Shown: positions 10,223-20,151, counted from the stretch's first letter. The stretch is 58,248 nucleotides of DNA from Sulfurovum sp. (GCA_027012955.1 JALUYL010000048.1:1-58248), one strand, 5' to 3'. The notes: generated by a model from the sequence alone, not told the origin. Made by a program: numbers and translations.

Positions 10223-10851
10223 ATTACAGAAAACTATATGCATTACAAGACAAAGTCCTGGATGTTGTTTTTACTGTGGAAGATGAATTTTATCTTACTG
10301 GAGGAACAGCACTCTCTAGGTTTTATCAAGAAAAAAGATATTCTGATGATTTAGATTTTTTTACAAACAGCTCTAGCAGATTTAACTATGCAGTAAAAAA
10401 TATTATCAACGAGCTATCGAAATTTTTTGAGGTAGAATATGAACTAGAGTCCAGAGATTTTATTAGAGTAAAAATCAATAACTTACTTCAAGTTGATTTC
10501 GTGAATGATAGAGTGCCTAGGTATAAAGAACCTAGTATTTTAAAAAATGGGTATAAAATAGATACTATAGAAAATATATTGAGTAATAAAATTACAGCGG
10601 TGATTGGTAGAGATAACCCTAAAGATATTTTTGATATATATCTCATTTCTAAATTTTATACTATAGATTGGACTGAGATATTAGAATCTGCAGGAGAGAA
10701 ATCAGTTTTTAACTTTGATGATTTGATTATTCGGTTAAAAAGCTTTCCTGCCTCACTTTTACAAAATATTAATGTGATAGATAAAGATTTTTTAGATAAC
10801 TTTCAAGATGAGTTTGCAAAAATAATAGAAACAATACAAAAGGAAAACTAA
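10210..10851 (+). CDS. Nucleotidyltransferase AbiEii/AbiGii (MenT-like) toxin family
   Basis: FYLTGGTALSRFYQEKRYSDDLDFFTNSS, LLQVDFVND, NKITAVIGRDNPKDIFDIYLI. Confidence 0.88.
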   Translation: MDSIDYRKLYALQDKVLDVVFTVEDEFYLTGGTALSRFYQEKRYSDDLDFFTNSSSRFNYAVKNIINELSKFFEVEYELESRDFIRVKINNLLQVDFVNDRVPRYKEPSILKNGYKIDTIENILSNKITAVIGRDNPKDIFDIYLISKFYTIDWTEILESAGEKSVFNFDDLIIRLKSFPASLLQNINVIDKDFLDNFQDEFAKIIETIQKEN

Positions 10852-10852
10852 C

Positions 10853-11350
10853 ATGGCAAAAGACCACTATTTCGACATAACCGCAAAGCTAGACATGATG
10901 GAGATGAAGAATGCTATCGTGATGGCAGAGAAAGAGGTAGCAACGCGTTTTGACTTTAAGGGTGTGAAGGCTGAGATAAATTTGAATGAACAGGCAAAGA
11001 CACTCTCTTTGAGTTCTTCTACAGACTCTAAGATAGATGCACTTAAAGACATACTTATCTCTAAACTCATCAAACGTAACATCGCAGGGAAATCTCTCGA
11101 AGAGGTGAAGACTGAGGGTATAAGTGGCGGAAACACGAAAGTGATTTACCGCATCGTAGATACCATAGACAAAGATGAAGCCAAGCAGATAGTTAAAGCT
11201 ATAAAAGCGATGAAAGTAAAAGTGACTCCTTCTATACAGGGTGATGAAGTACGTGTGTCAGGTAAGAAGATAGATGATTTACAGGCTGTGATGGCTGAGG
11301 TGAAGACGCTTGATTTGAAGGCACCGTTGGTGTTTGGGAATTTTAAATAA
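10853..11350 (+). CDS. YajQ family cyclic-di-GMP-binding protein
   Basis: AKDHYFDITAKLDMMEMKNAI...TRFDFKG...VRVSGKKIDDLQAVMAEVK. Confidence 0.95.
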   Translation: MAKDHYFDITAKLDMMEMKNAIVMAEKEVATRFDFKGVKAEINLNEQAKTLSLSSSTDSKIDALKDILISKLIKRNIAGKSLEEVKTEGISGGNTKVIYRIVDTIDKDEAKQIVKAIKAMKVKVTPSIQGDEVRVSGKKIDDLQAVMAEVKTLDLKAPLVFGNFK

Positions 11351-11353
11351 TTT

Positions 11354-11447
11354 GTAGGGTGCGTTTGCTAACGTACCACATAATAAAACTTGCAATAACA
11401 CTTTTACCGCAAGGGTTATAAAAGGTGCTGTGGCAACAGCACCCTAC
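11354..11447. repeat. REP-like palindromic element, GTAGGGTGC ... GCACCCTAC ends
   Basis: Terminal inverted repeat and internal hairpins; relatives at 20837-20910 and 53347-53431. Confidence 0.6.
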
Positions 11448-11453
11448 CAAGAT

Positions 11454-11705
11454 TTATGATGAACAGTGCCCACCACCACAGCATCCGCCTGTGCTCTCTT
11501 GAGGTTTTGCTTCTACTCTTATGGTAAACGTGTCACCTGTCTCTTGGGTGTAAAACATATGCTTTTGACAGAATGTTTGGTTCATATGGCTCTCCATGAG
11601 TTTTGCTTCCATAAGCGCATCATCTTTACTTGCAAAGCTTTGATTATTTTGAAAGTCTGATTTTTTAAAGCACCCACACTCTTTTTCTACATTTATTGTA
11701 AACAT
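11454..11705 (-). CDS. Small Cys-rich protein with C-terminal CCGGGHC motif
   Basis: MFTINVEKECGCF...GGCCGGGHCSS; divergent from the fdh-like gene. Confidence 0.65.
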   Translation of the reverse strand: MFTINVEKECGCFKKSDFQNNQSFASKDDALMEAKLMESHMNQTFCQKHMFYTQETGDTFTIRVEAKPQESTGGCCGGGHCSS

Positions 11706-11817
11706 TGTTATCCTTTAGGTATAATTTGTTCGATAATAACCAACTTATATTAAATAAACTTGATTTTAAGTGTAATTAGGATAAATTTAGTCTTATTAGG
11801 TTTCATAAGGGCAAAAA

Positions 11818-13947
11818 ATGACAAAAAAAAATGATGCAGCAAAAGAACAATCACGTAGAGAGATAGAAAGTGTTTGTACCTATTGTGGTGTAGGGTGTGA
11901 CATCACTGGTGTGGTAGAAAACAATAAAATAGTCAAGATGTATGCCCAAAAAGATGGTGTAGTATCTGAAGGAAACCTTTGTATCAAAGGGAAGTACGGC
12001 TATGACTTTGTGGACTCTAAAGACCGTATACGTGAGCCTCGTGTACGTAAAACTTTTTTAGATAAAAACCCACACATCAAAGATGCTTTTGCAGACAAGC
12101 TTGAACCCTTTAACGATGCGTTTTTGACGTGTGATGTGGATACTGCTACAAGCATCGCTACCATGAAGCTAGATGAAATTAAAAAGAAGTATGGTGGAGA
12201 CAGTTTTTGTGCCATAGGAGGTGCTAGAACGTCATGTGAGGGAGCTTATGCCTTTCAGAAATTCTGTCGTGAAACGATGGACTCTCCACACGTAGACAAC
12301 TGTGCAAGAGTTTGTCACTCTCCAAGCCTTAAGGGGATGCGTGCCACTATGGGTGAGGGTGCAGCGACCAACCCATACAATGACATCTATGAGACTGAGT
12401 TTATGGTGGTCATAGGTTCTAATACGATGGAAGCGCACCCTATCATCGCAAACCGTATCATCAACGTGGCAAAACAGAACAATAACCTAGCAGTCATAGA
12501 TGTACGTGAGACAAAACTTGCGAAACTTGCAAAGCATAACTGTGTCATCCCTTTTGAATCTAACTTGCTTATGCTTAACATGATGGCGTATGTGATTATC
12601 GATGAAGAGTTGTATGACCAGAGTTTTATAGACAACCGTACCAAAGGCTTTGATGCTTTTAAAGAGAAAATACTTAATGACCCTTATGCCAACCCAGAGT
12701 TTTTCAAAAAAGTAGAAGGGTATGAGTACCTAGCGAAGATGATTCCTAACATCGCCAGAGAATATGCGGTGAAAAAATCTATGATTTTCTGGGGACTTGG
12801 GATTACGCAAAACCTAGATGGCTCTTATGCAGTGATGGCGATAACACATCTCGCACTAATGACAGGAAATGTAGGTAAAACAGGGGCAGGACTTATGCCT
12901 TTACGTGGACAGAATAACGTACAAGGTGCTTGTGATATGGGATGTTTACCATACTTTGCACCAGACTATCAAAAGCCAAAGGTTGAAGGACTCATGACCC
13001 CACAGCTGATGGATGGTATGTTAGAGGGGCGTATTAAAGCGTTAATCGCTATGGGCGAAGACATTACGCACATTCACCCCAACATAAACAAAATAGATAA
13101 AGCTATGGATGAACTGGAGTTCTGTATGGTACAGGACTTATTTATGGTAGATGTGACAAAGAAAGCAGATATCGTTATAGGGGTAAAATCTGCCTATGAA
13201 AAAACAGGTGTCTATGTCAACGCAATGCGTAGACTACATCTCTCCCAGCCCATCGTAGAGTCTGACTTGCCAGATGATTGGGAGGTACTTACTCAGATGG
13301 CAGAAAAATTAGGTGATGGTAAAAACTTCAACTTCAAAACCAGTGAAGATGTATGGAACGAGGTACGTGAAGTAGCGCCTATACGTTTCTCAGGTGCAAA
13401 CTACTACAGACTAGCGCGTCACCGAAAGCGTGGTATGCAATGGCCTATTTATAATGAAGACACACCTATCTTGCATTTGTTGGACTTCCGTACTGAAGAT
13501 GGTCTAGGTAAGTATGTGTATAAACAGTATGAACCACGCGGACAAGTGCAAGAGATACTTGGTGGTACATTCTTTAAAGATGGTTATGAGGGTTACTACC
13601 TTACCACTGGACGTACACTAGCACATTACAATAATGCTGCACAAACAAAGCAGACCAATAAACTTCTCAGTAAATATGATGAAGATTTGTTGTTGGCACC
13701 ACTGGAAGATGAAGTGAAACTAGGCAACAAAGTCATACTCAAGTCAGAGTATGGAGAGAGTGAAGCCCTTACTGTGAAATTTACAAATAAAGTCAAATCG
13801 CGTACACTATTTTGTACCTTCCACCACGCAAAAAGCCGCCTCAACGCAGTCTTTGGAGACGAAGCCGATGAACTCATCTGGACAGCACGCTTTAAGTCCA
13901 TTAAAGTAGACATCATCCCTGTTGGGGATGAAGTGGCTTGTGGGTAG
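11818..13947 (+). CDS. Molybdopterin oxidoreductase, formate dehydrogenase alpha (FdhF-like), Cys type
   Basis: CTYCGVGCDI...CIKGKYGYDF, NCARVCHSPSLKGM, PLRGQNNVQGACDMG. Confidence 0.88.
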   Translation: MTKKNDAAKEQSRREIESVCTYCGVGCDITGVVENNKIVKMYAQKDGVVSEGNLCIKGKYGYDFVDSKDRIREPRVRKTFLDKNPHIKDAFADKLEPFNDAFLTCDVDTATSIATMKLDEIKKKYGGDSFCAIGGARTSCEGAYAFQKFCRETMDSPHVDNCARVCHSPSLKGMRATMGEGAATNPYNDIYETEFMVVIGSNTMEAHPIIANRIINVAKQNNNLAVIDVRETKLAKLAKHNCVIPFESNLLMLNMMAYVIIDEELYDQSFIDNRTKGFDAFKEKILNDPYANPEFFKKVEGYEYLAKMIPNIAREYAVKKSMIFWGLGITQNLDGSYAVMAITHLALMTGNVGKTGAGLMPLRGQNNVQGACDMGCLPYFAPDYQKPKVEGLMTPQLMDGMLEGRIKALIAMGEDITHIHPNINKIDKAMDELEFCMVQDLFMVDVTKKADIVIGVKSAYEKTGVYVNAMRRLHLSQPIVESDLPDDWEVLTQMAEKLGDGKNFNFKTSEDVWNEVREVAPIRFSGANYYRLARHRKRGMQWPIYNEDTPILHLLDFRTEDGLGKYVYKQYEPRGQVQEILGGTFFKDGYEGYYLTTGRTLAHYNNAAQTKQTNKLLSKYDEDLLLAPLEDEVKLGNKVILKSEYGESEALTVKFTNKVKSRTLFCTFHHAKSRLNAVFGDEADELIWTARFKSIKVDIIPVGDEVACG

Positions 13948-14033
13948 AGGTTAAGAATCCAATTAAAAATAAAGTAGAGTAATTCTACACATTAACTCCA
14001 CATAAAAGGGCGTATACTTCATTAATCTTTAAA

Positions 14034-14600
14034 TTGAAAGGAAATAAAATGAAAGATTTTAGAAAAGTATTAGCTCTACTTGCAGTGGCAGGCTCAGTGG
14101 TATTAATGAGTGGCTGTTCCCCTATGAAAAGTATGATGGGTATCGTTTTTGGAACAGACGATGATATCGCTTATGGTAATCAATTATGGCAGAAGATGGA
14201 AGATAAAGGTTTTAATAGCGTGAACTCTTCAGTGCATGTGGGAACAGAACCCCATGGAAATATATTGGAGGTCATTGAAGGTAAAATTGACGGGAAAACA
14301 GTGATTGTTAAACGTAATTATAGAGGTGAAGGATTGACAGTTGAGCAAGTAAAAGCAGATCGTCAAAAATATCTAAAAGCCATTACCGTGATGGCAAAAA
14401 GAGAGAGTGGATATGACAGTGACAATCAGGATTGGTTTTGGGTAAAGTATAAACCAGATGGTACATATTTTAATAAAATGGGTATAATCCCAATGGTTGG
14501 GCGTGTAGCAAAAGGTAAATCAATTGGATGTATCGCGTGTCACGCAAAATCATCAAATTATCGATTTACACCTAAATCAATGATTAAAGAATTACATTAA
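14034..14600 (+). CDS. Cytochrome P460-like monoheme lipoprotein
   Basis: Lipobox region VLMSGC, one CXXCH (CIACH), WFWVKYKPDGTYFNKMG; probable start at 14049 (MKDFRKV). Confidence 0.65.
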   Translation: MKGNKMKDFRKVLALLAVAGSVVLMSGCSPMKSMMGIVFGTDDDIAYGNQLWQKMEDKGFNSVNSSVHVGTEPHGNILEVIEGKIDGKTVIVKRNYRGEGLTVEQVKADRQKYLKAITVMAKRESGYDSDNQDWFWVKYKPDGTYFNKMGIIPMVGRVAKGKSIGCIACHAKSSNYRFTPKSMIKELH

Positions 14601-14636
14601 TAATCATTCTACTACTCCAAAATAAATGAGTATTCG

Positions 14637-14671
14637 AGGTAAAAATATGACAATATGACATATTTTTACCT
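14637..14671. promoter_or_regulatory. AT-armed motif AGGTAAAAATATGACAATATGACATATTTTTACCT (site 2 of 3)
   Basis: Perfect 11-bp arms around TGACAATATGACA, upstream of the ORF6N gene. Confidence 0.65.
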
Positions 14672-14712
14672 TCTTCCCCTTTTTTGTGCCATACTACTTA
14701 CATACTAAACCT

Positions 14713-14733
14713 AAGGTCACAAATTGTGACCTT
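14713..14733. promoter_or_regulatory. Perfect palindrome AAGGTCACAAATTGTGACCTT, candidate operator
   Basis: 10-bp perfect arms directly upstream of ATG 14749. Confidence 0.6.
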
Positions 14734-14748
14734 AAAGATGGAGTAGCT

Positions 14749-15261
14749 ATGCATGAATTAACAATACCCATACATCATAAAATCTATACACTTCGTGGTA
14801 AGCAGATAATGCTCGATGAAGATTTGGCAGAATTGTATGAAGTAGAGACAAGAAGATTAAATGAACAAGTAAAAAGAAATAGTGAAAGATTTCCAGATGA
14901 TTTTATGTTTCAATTGACAAAAAATGAGTATGAAAACTTGAAGTCGCAATTTGCGATATCAAGTTTAGAAGAGCATGGGGGTAGAAGAAAAATGCCTTAT
15001 GCTTTTACAGAAAATGGTGTCTATATGCTTTCAGCTGTACTCAAAAGCAAGGTTGCCATCGAGGTGAGTATAGAGATTATGCGTACCTTTACGAAACTTA
15101 GAGAGTTTACTTTGCACTATAATGCCTTAGCCAAACAACTCATAGAACTCGAACGCAAAAATGACAAGAAGTTTAAAGAGGTGTTTCATATTTTAGATAC
15201 TTTGGTGAATGAGACAAAAAAGACAGATGAAAAAGTGATGGGGTTTATACGTGATGCGTGA
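14749..15261 (+). CDS. ORF6N (KilA-N-associated) domain DNA-binding protein
   Basis: IHHKIYTLRGKQIMLDEDLAELYEVETRRLNEQVKRNSERFPDDFMFQLT...GGRRKMPYAFTENGVYMLS; the track ORF start at 14686 would translate the palindrome. Confidence 0.88.
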   Translation: MHELTIPIHHKIYTLRGKQIMLDEDLAELYEVETRRLNEQVKRNSERFPDDFMFQLTKNEYENLKSQFAISSLEEHGGRRKMPYAFTENGVYMLSAVLKSKVAIEVSIEIMRTFTKLREFTLHYNALAKQLIELERKNDKKFKEVFHILDTLVNETKKTDEKVMGFIRDA

Positions 15262-15598
15262 ACTTCCCAAACTTTTCGGAGACCAAAGTGAGACCCTTGC
15301 GACACAGTTTTTAGAACAAGAGGGTTTTGTGATTTTGGAGCGTAACTACTTTGCCAGAAAACTTGGCGAGATTGACATCATCGCTCAGCAAGAGGATGTG
15401 CTTCATTTTATAGAGGTTAAGAGTGGGAAGTCTGATACTTTTGACCCTGTGTATAATGTAACACCTGCGAAGCTTCGCAAAGTCATCAACTCTGCACAGT
15501 ACTACTTAAAAGTCAAACAGTTAGATTTGGCTTTTAGTATAGATGCCTTGATAGTACGTGGTGATGAGGTGGAATTTATAGAGAATGTTACGCTATAA
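15251..15598 (+). CDS. YraN family (UPF0102) putative endonuclease
   Basis: GDQSETLATQFLEQEGFVILERNYFARKLGEIDIIAQQEDVLHFIEVKS. Confidence 0.92.
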   Translation: MMRELPKLFGDQSETLATQFLEQEGFVILERNYFARKLGEIDIIAQQEDVLHFIEVKSGKSDTFDPVYNVTPAKLRKVINSAQYYLKVKQLDLAFSIDALIVRGDEVEFIENVTL

Positions 15599-15625
15599 TC
15601 TTATTAAATTATTTTAAGGTATTCC

Positions 15626-16414
15626 ATGCAACTTACAGCTAAACAATTGGCACAATTTAACAAAGATGGTTTTATTGTTTTGCGTGATTTTTTAGATGCA
15701 AAAAGTTGTGATAATATCTTAAGAATGGCACAGATACACCTCGATGCCAAGATAGAACCCATAGAGACAGAGATAGGCTATGACAGTAGAGATAAAGAGT
15801 ATCGTACTTCTGTGACGGATTATAATTCTCATGCAAAAGAAGAGCATATTATTGTGCGTAGATTACGTCAGGTGTATGACCGTGATGCTCTGTTTAAGGC
15901 ATGGATGGAAAATATAAAAATTCGTCCTATTTTGCAACAAGTACTAGACGACCAAGTGGTCATAACTACGGCGCACCATAACTCCATTATGACGAAGATG
16001 CCTTTTTACAGTACGGCTACAGCTTGGCATCAAGACAGACGTTATTGGCGATACAGTGATGACAACTTGGTCAGTGTATGGTTGGCTCTGGATGATGAAC
16101 ATATGGAGAATGGGGTCTTAGAGTTTATTCCAGGTAGTCACACCATGAAGTTTTCCCCAGAGCAGTTTGATGATAAAGAGTATTTTTCAGAAATAAAAGA
16201 AGAGAATAAAAAAATCATAGCTACAAAAGTTTCGACTGATTTACACAAAGGGGATGTCGTGTTGTTTCACTCTCTTTTGCTGCATAGAGCCAATGAAAAT
16301 AGTACAGATAAGCCTAAAATATCTTTTGTCTATACGGTTAAAGGGAAAAAAACAGATGCTATAGAAAATACACGCTCTTCCGAGTTTCCTGAAATAACAT
16401 TAGAAAGACTTTAA
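15626..16414 (+). CDS. Phytanoyl-CoA dioxygenase family protein
   Basis: WHQDRRYWRY, NGVLEFIPGSH, VVLFHSLLLHRANEN. Confidence 0.82.
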   Translation: MQLTAKQLAQFNKDGFIVLRDFLDAKSCDNILRMAQIHLDAKIEPIETEIGYDSRDKEYRTSVTDYNSHAKEEHIIVRRLRQVYDRDALFKAWMENIKIRPILQQVLDDQVVITTAHHNSIMTKMPFYSTATAWHQDRRYWRYSDDNLVSVWLALDDEHMENGVLEFIPGSHTMKFSPEQFDDKEYFSEIKEENKKIIATKVSTDLHKGDVVLFHSLLLHRANENSTDKPKISFVYTVKGKKTDAIENTRSSEFPEITLERL

Positions 16415-16550
16415 TTAAGAGTTATTTAGTCTGAATAATACACAGATACTACACAACTTTATGGATATTATAAAAAATATAAGTAACGACAATACTTTTA
16501 TAATGAAATTACGCTATAATTTTTGAAATCACAACACAAAGGAATTAAAT

Positions 16551-16868
16551 ATGGCAAAATATGTAGAATTAACAAATGACAATTTTGATGCAACAATCGC
16601 TGAAGGCGTAACAATGGTAGACTTCTGGGCTCCATGGTGTGGACCTTGTAGAATGATTGCTCCAGTTATCGAAGAATTGGCTGAAGATTTTGACGGTAAA
16701 GCAACTATCTGTAAAGTAAACACAGATGAGCAACAAGATATCGCAGTTAAATATGGTATCAGATCTATCCCTGCTATTCTTTTCTTCAAAGATGGTGAAA
16801 TGGTAGACCAAATGGTTGGTGCAGCTTCTAAAGATGCATTTGCTGAAAAAATCAACGCAATACTATAA
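16551..16868 (+). CDS. trxA: Thioredoxin
   Basis: VDFWAPWCGPCRMIAP. Confidence 0.97.
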   Translation: MAKYVELTNDNFDATIAEGVTMVDFWAPWCGPCRMIAPVIEELAEDFDGKATICKVNTDEQQDIAVKYGIRSIPAILFFKDGEMVDQMVGAASKDAFAEKINAIL

Positions 16869-16880
16869 GTTATGCGTTTA

Positions 16881-16901
16881 AAGAGGGATTTCCCCTCTTT
16901 G
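16881..16901 (+). terminator. Terminator-like hairpin AAAGAGGG-ATTTC-CCCTCTTT
   Basis: 8-bp perfect stem just after trxA; weak U-tract. Confidence 0.5.
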
Positions 16902-17026
16902 CTACACCTCTTTTACACTAACTCTCAATATACTCAAAAAATAAATTATTAACCAAGTTAGGCTTATACAAGAAGTCTAGTGTATAATTTGGTTAATTAT
17001 TTACATTTCTCTTTTAAGGATTTAAA

Positions 17027-17968
17027 ATGTTAGATTGTGCGATTATCGGTGGTGGACCAGCGGGCTTAACAGCAGGGCTTTATGCAACACGTGGTGGACT
17101 GCAAAATGTTACCATGTTTGAGATGGGTATGCCTGGGGGGCAGATTACACAGAGTTCTGAGATAGAGAACTATCCAGGGTTTTTTGAACACGACAAAACA
17201 GGTATGGACTTTATGGATACTTGGCAAAAACAGTGTTTCCACTTTGGTCTAAAGCACGAGATGAAAAAAGTGGAAAATGTAGCCAAGACGGGTGAACATT
17301 TTACTGTGACACTTGAAGGTGGAGATACAGTAGAAGCGATGACAGTCATCGTCTGTACCGGTTCTACACCAAAACGCGCAGGCTTTAACGGTGAAGATAC
17401 ATTTTTTGGAAAAGGTGTCAGCACTTGTGCAACTTGTGATGGATTCTTTTATAAAGACAAACCAGTCACTGTACTAGGTGGTGGGGATACTGCACTTGAA
17501 GAAGCATTTTTCCTTTCAAATATCTGTTCAGATGTGTATGTGGTACACAGACGTGATGAGTTTAGAGCAGCCCCTCCGACGCTAGATAGAGTGATGAGAA
17601 AAGAGAATATACATCTAGTCACAGACTCTGTGATAGAAGAGGCGTATGGTGATGCTATGGGACTTCAAGGTGTGAAGATAAAAAATACAAAAACAGATGC
17701 GATTACAGACATGGCAAACACTGGACTTTTTGTATTTGTCGGACATAATGTGCGTAATGAAGTGCTCAAAGATGAAAATGGCGCGTTCATCTGCAAGATG
17801 AATGACTGGGGGCAAATGATTGTTGATCTTTCCATGAAAACATCTGTACCTGGGCTTTTTGCAGCCGGTGACATACGTATAGAAGCACCAAAACAGGTGG
17901 TATCGGCTGCTGGAGATGGCTCCATCGCAGCACTACAAGTAATTTCATATATTCAGGAGCAACAATAA
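17027..17968 (+). CDS. trxB: Thioredoxin reductase
   Basis: [31 protein letters not shown]. Confidence 0.96.
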   Translation: MLDCAIIGGGPAGLTAGLYATRGGLQNVTMFEMGMPGGQITQSSEIENYPGFFEHDKTGMDFMDTWQKQCFHFGLKHEMKKVENVAKTGEHFTVTLEGGDTVEAMTVIVCTGSTPKRAGFNGEDTFFGKGVSTCATCDGFFYKDKPVTVLGGGDTALEEAFFLSNICSDVYVVHRRDEFRAAPPTLDRVMRKENIHLVTDSVIEEAYGDAMGLQGVKIKNTKTDAITDMANTGLFVFVGHNVRNEVLKDENGAFICKMNDWGQMIVDLSMKTSVPGLFAAGDIRIEAPKQVVSAAGDGSIAALQVISYIQEQQ

Positions 17969-18735
17969 TGGCTAAAGTCGGAATAGTCGGTAGTACAGGT
18001 AGGGTGGGTAATCTTCTTATAGATGCTTTGTTACATGATGATGTCTTGCCTTTAAGTGCAGTACATGTATTTGATGAGATAAAAAGAGATTTACCGAGTG
18101 ATGTACTTGTGACAAATAGTATGAAAGTACTTTTGGAAAACTGTGACATCGTTATAGACTTTTCAGCCCCCGCAGCAACACAAGCACTGTGTGAAGCCAC
18201 ACTTGAAAACCCAACACCTTTGGTGATAGCAACCACAGGGTTTACTGAACATCAGCAAAACCTCATGGCAGAGGCATCAAAAAAGATGCCAGTGCTTTAT
18301 GCATCAAATATGTCTGCAGGGATTGCACTGCTTAAACAACTGGTTGAAAAAGTATCTGCAACTTTAGAGGACTTTGACATCGAAATTGTGGAGCAGCACC
18401 ATAAGCATAAAGTAGATGCACCAAGTGGTACAGCACTTACTTTAGGTGAATTTGCCGCTAAAGGAAGAGGACTGGATTTAGATAAAGTACGAGTATCTGG
18501 CAGAGATGGTCAGATAGGTGCTAGAACCAAAGATGAGATAGCTGTAATGGCATTACGTGGTGGTGACATCGTGGGACGTCATACAGTTGGGTTTTACAAT
18601 GATGGTGAGTTTTTAGAGCTTAACCATACCGCTACAAGTAGAGAGACATTCTCTAAAGGTGCTATAAGAGCAGCAAAATGGTTAGTCAACCAAGAGAGTG
18701 GACTTTACTCTATCAATGACTGTTTAGGAATATAA
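17968..18735 (+). CDS. dapB: 4-hydroxy-tetrahydrodipicolinate reductase
   Basis: VGIVGSTGRVGNLL, VEQHHKHKVDAPSGTAL. Confidence 0.95.
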   Translation: MAKVGIVGSTGRVGNLLIDALLHDDVLPLSAVHVFDEIKRDLPSDVLVTNSMKVLLENCDIVIDFSAPAATQALCEATLENPTPLVIATTGFTEHQQNLMAEASKKMPVLYASNMSAGIALLKQLVEKVSATLEDFDIEIVEQHHKHKVDAPSGTALTLGEFAAKGRGLDLDKVRVSGRDGQIGARTKDEIAVMALRGGDIVGRHTVGFYNDGEFLELNHTATSRETFSKGAIRAAKWLVNQESGLYSINDCLGI

Positions 18736-18736
18736 T

Positions 18737-20107
18737 ATGTGTGCAATCGTCGGAGTTTATGGAGCAAAAAAAGCTTCAACAGTAGCGTATTATTCGCTTT
18801 TCTCTATGCAACATCGTGGGCAAGAGGCTACTGGTATCTCTGTAGCAAACGGTGAGAAGATTAAGCTTTATAAAAAAAGAGGAATGGTTGCAGATGTATT
18901 TTCTCAAACTACACTCGACAGTTTAGATGGTGGATGTGCGGTGGGGCACAACCGTTACTCCACAGCAGGGAGTGAATCTGCAGGTGATGCTCAACCCGTA
19001 TTTGCCAAATACAAACTGGGTGAAATTTCTGTAGTACATAATGGTAACCTTGTGAATAAACTAGAAGTACGTAATGAACTCATAGGCAAAGGGGCTATTT
19101 TTCAGACAGATATGGATACGGAAAATATTATCCATCTGATTGCCAAATCGCAAAAAGACTCTTTGGAAGATCGCATTAAAGATATGCTAACCAAGATAGA
19201 AGGGGCATACTGTCTAGCGATTCAGAGTCGTTCTAAAATGTTTGTCATACGTGACCGTTTTGGTATTCGTCCTCTCAGCCTTGGTAAGTTAAAAGATGGT
19301 GGATACATCGTAGCTTCGGAGACTTGTGCTTTTGACCTTGTAGGTGCAGAGTTTGTACGTGATGTGAAACCAGGTGAAATGCTTATTTTTGAAGAAGGCA
19401 AAGAACCATCATCACAAATGATATTTGAACCAGACTATCATCCCTGTGCATTTGAATATATCTATTTTGCTCGACCAGACTCTATCATCGATGGTAAAAA
19501 TGTCTATGAAATGCGTTTGGAAATGGGTAAAAAGTTGGCAAAAGAGGTTCCTTGTAACGTTGACCTTGTGCTACCTGTGCCAGACTCTGGTGTGGCAGCA
19601 GCTAAAGGCTATGCTGATGGGCTTGGTGTACCTTTTGAGATGGGTATCGTACGTAATCATTATGTGGGGCGTACCTTCATTGAGCCAACCCAAGAGATAC
19701 GTGATTTAAAAGTGAAACTAAAGCTTTCTCCTGTAAAGCATCTTATTAAAGGTAAAAGAGTTGCTATTATTGATGACTCTCTTGTACGTGGTACAACATC
19801 AAAGCAGATAGTACGTATGCTTAAAGAGGCAGGAGCAAAAGAGGTACATATGCGTATCGCTGCACCTGAGATAAAGTTTCCTTGTCGTTACGGGATAGAT
19901 ACACCAACAAAAGATGAGCTCATCTCTACGAAATTTACACCAGAAGAGATAGCTGCTAATATGGGTGCAGATTCACTTGGATTTTTATCGATAGAAGGAC
20001 TTAAAGCGTCTTTGGGTGAGGATAGACAGTATTCATTGGTAAGTTTTGATGGAAAGTATTTCGCTGGTGGAAATGCAGACACTCCAGGTTGTGCTGGAGG
20101 GTGTTAA
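18737..20107 (+). CDS. purF: Amidophosphoribosyltransferase
   Basis: MCAIVGVYG, QHRGQEATGISV, IDDSLVRGTTSKQIVRMLKEAGAKEVH. Confidence 0.96.
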   Translation: MCAIVGVYGAKKASTVAYYSLFSMQHRGQEATGISVANGEKIKLYKKRGMVADVFSQTTLDSLDGGCAVGHNRYSTAGSESAGDAQPVFAKYKLGEISVVHNGNLVNKLEVRNELIGKGAIFQTDMDTENIIHLIAKSQKDSLEDRIKDMLTKIEGAYCLAIQSRSKMFVIRDRFGIRPLSLGKLKDGGYIVASETCAFDLVGAEFVRDVKPGEMLIFEEGKEPSSQMIFEPDYHPCAFEYIYFARPDSIIDGKNVYEMRLEMGKKLAKEVPCNVDLVLPVPDSGVAAAKGYADGLGVPFEMGIVRNHYVGRTFIEPTQEIRDLKVKLKLSPVKHLIKGKRVAIIDDSLVRGTTSKQIVRMLKEAGAKEVHMRIAAPEIKFPCRYGIDTPTKDELISTKFTPEEIAANMGADSLGFLSIEGLKASLGEDRQYSLVSFDGKYFAGGNADTPGCAGGC

Positions 20108-20116
20108 ATCAGGTTG

Positions 20117-20140
20117 TGTGTTTACCAATCGGTAAACACA
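20117..20140. terminator. Perfect hairpin TGTGTTTACC-AATC-GGTAAACACA between convergent purF and hisIE
   Basis: 10-bp perfect stem; possible bidirectional terminator. Confidence 0.55.
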
Positions 20141-20151
20141 TAGTATAAATG

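Noticed and set aside
13626-13916. Minus-strand ORF inside the fdh-like gene, and similar antisense ORFs (e.g. 2274-2531, 17787-18236, 32696-33235, 49671-50003)
   Set aside because: No family resemblance; fully overlapped by strong sense CDSs.
14686-14748. N-terminal extension of the ORF6N ORF in the track (MPYYLHTKPKVTNCDLKDGVA)
   Set aside because: It translates a perfect palindrome/operator; the domain begins after ATG 14749.
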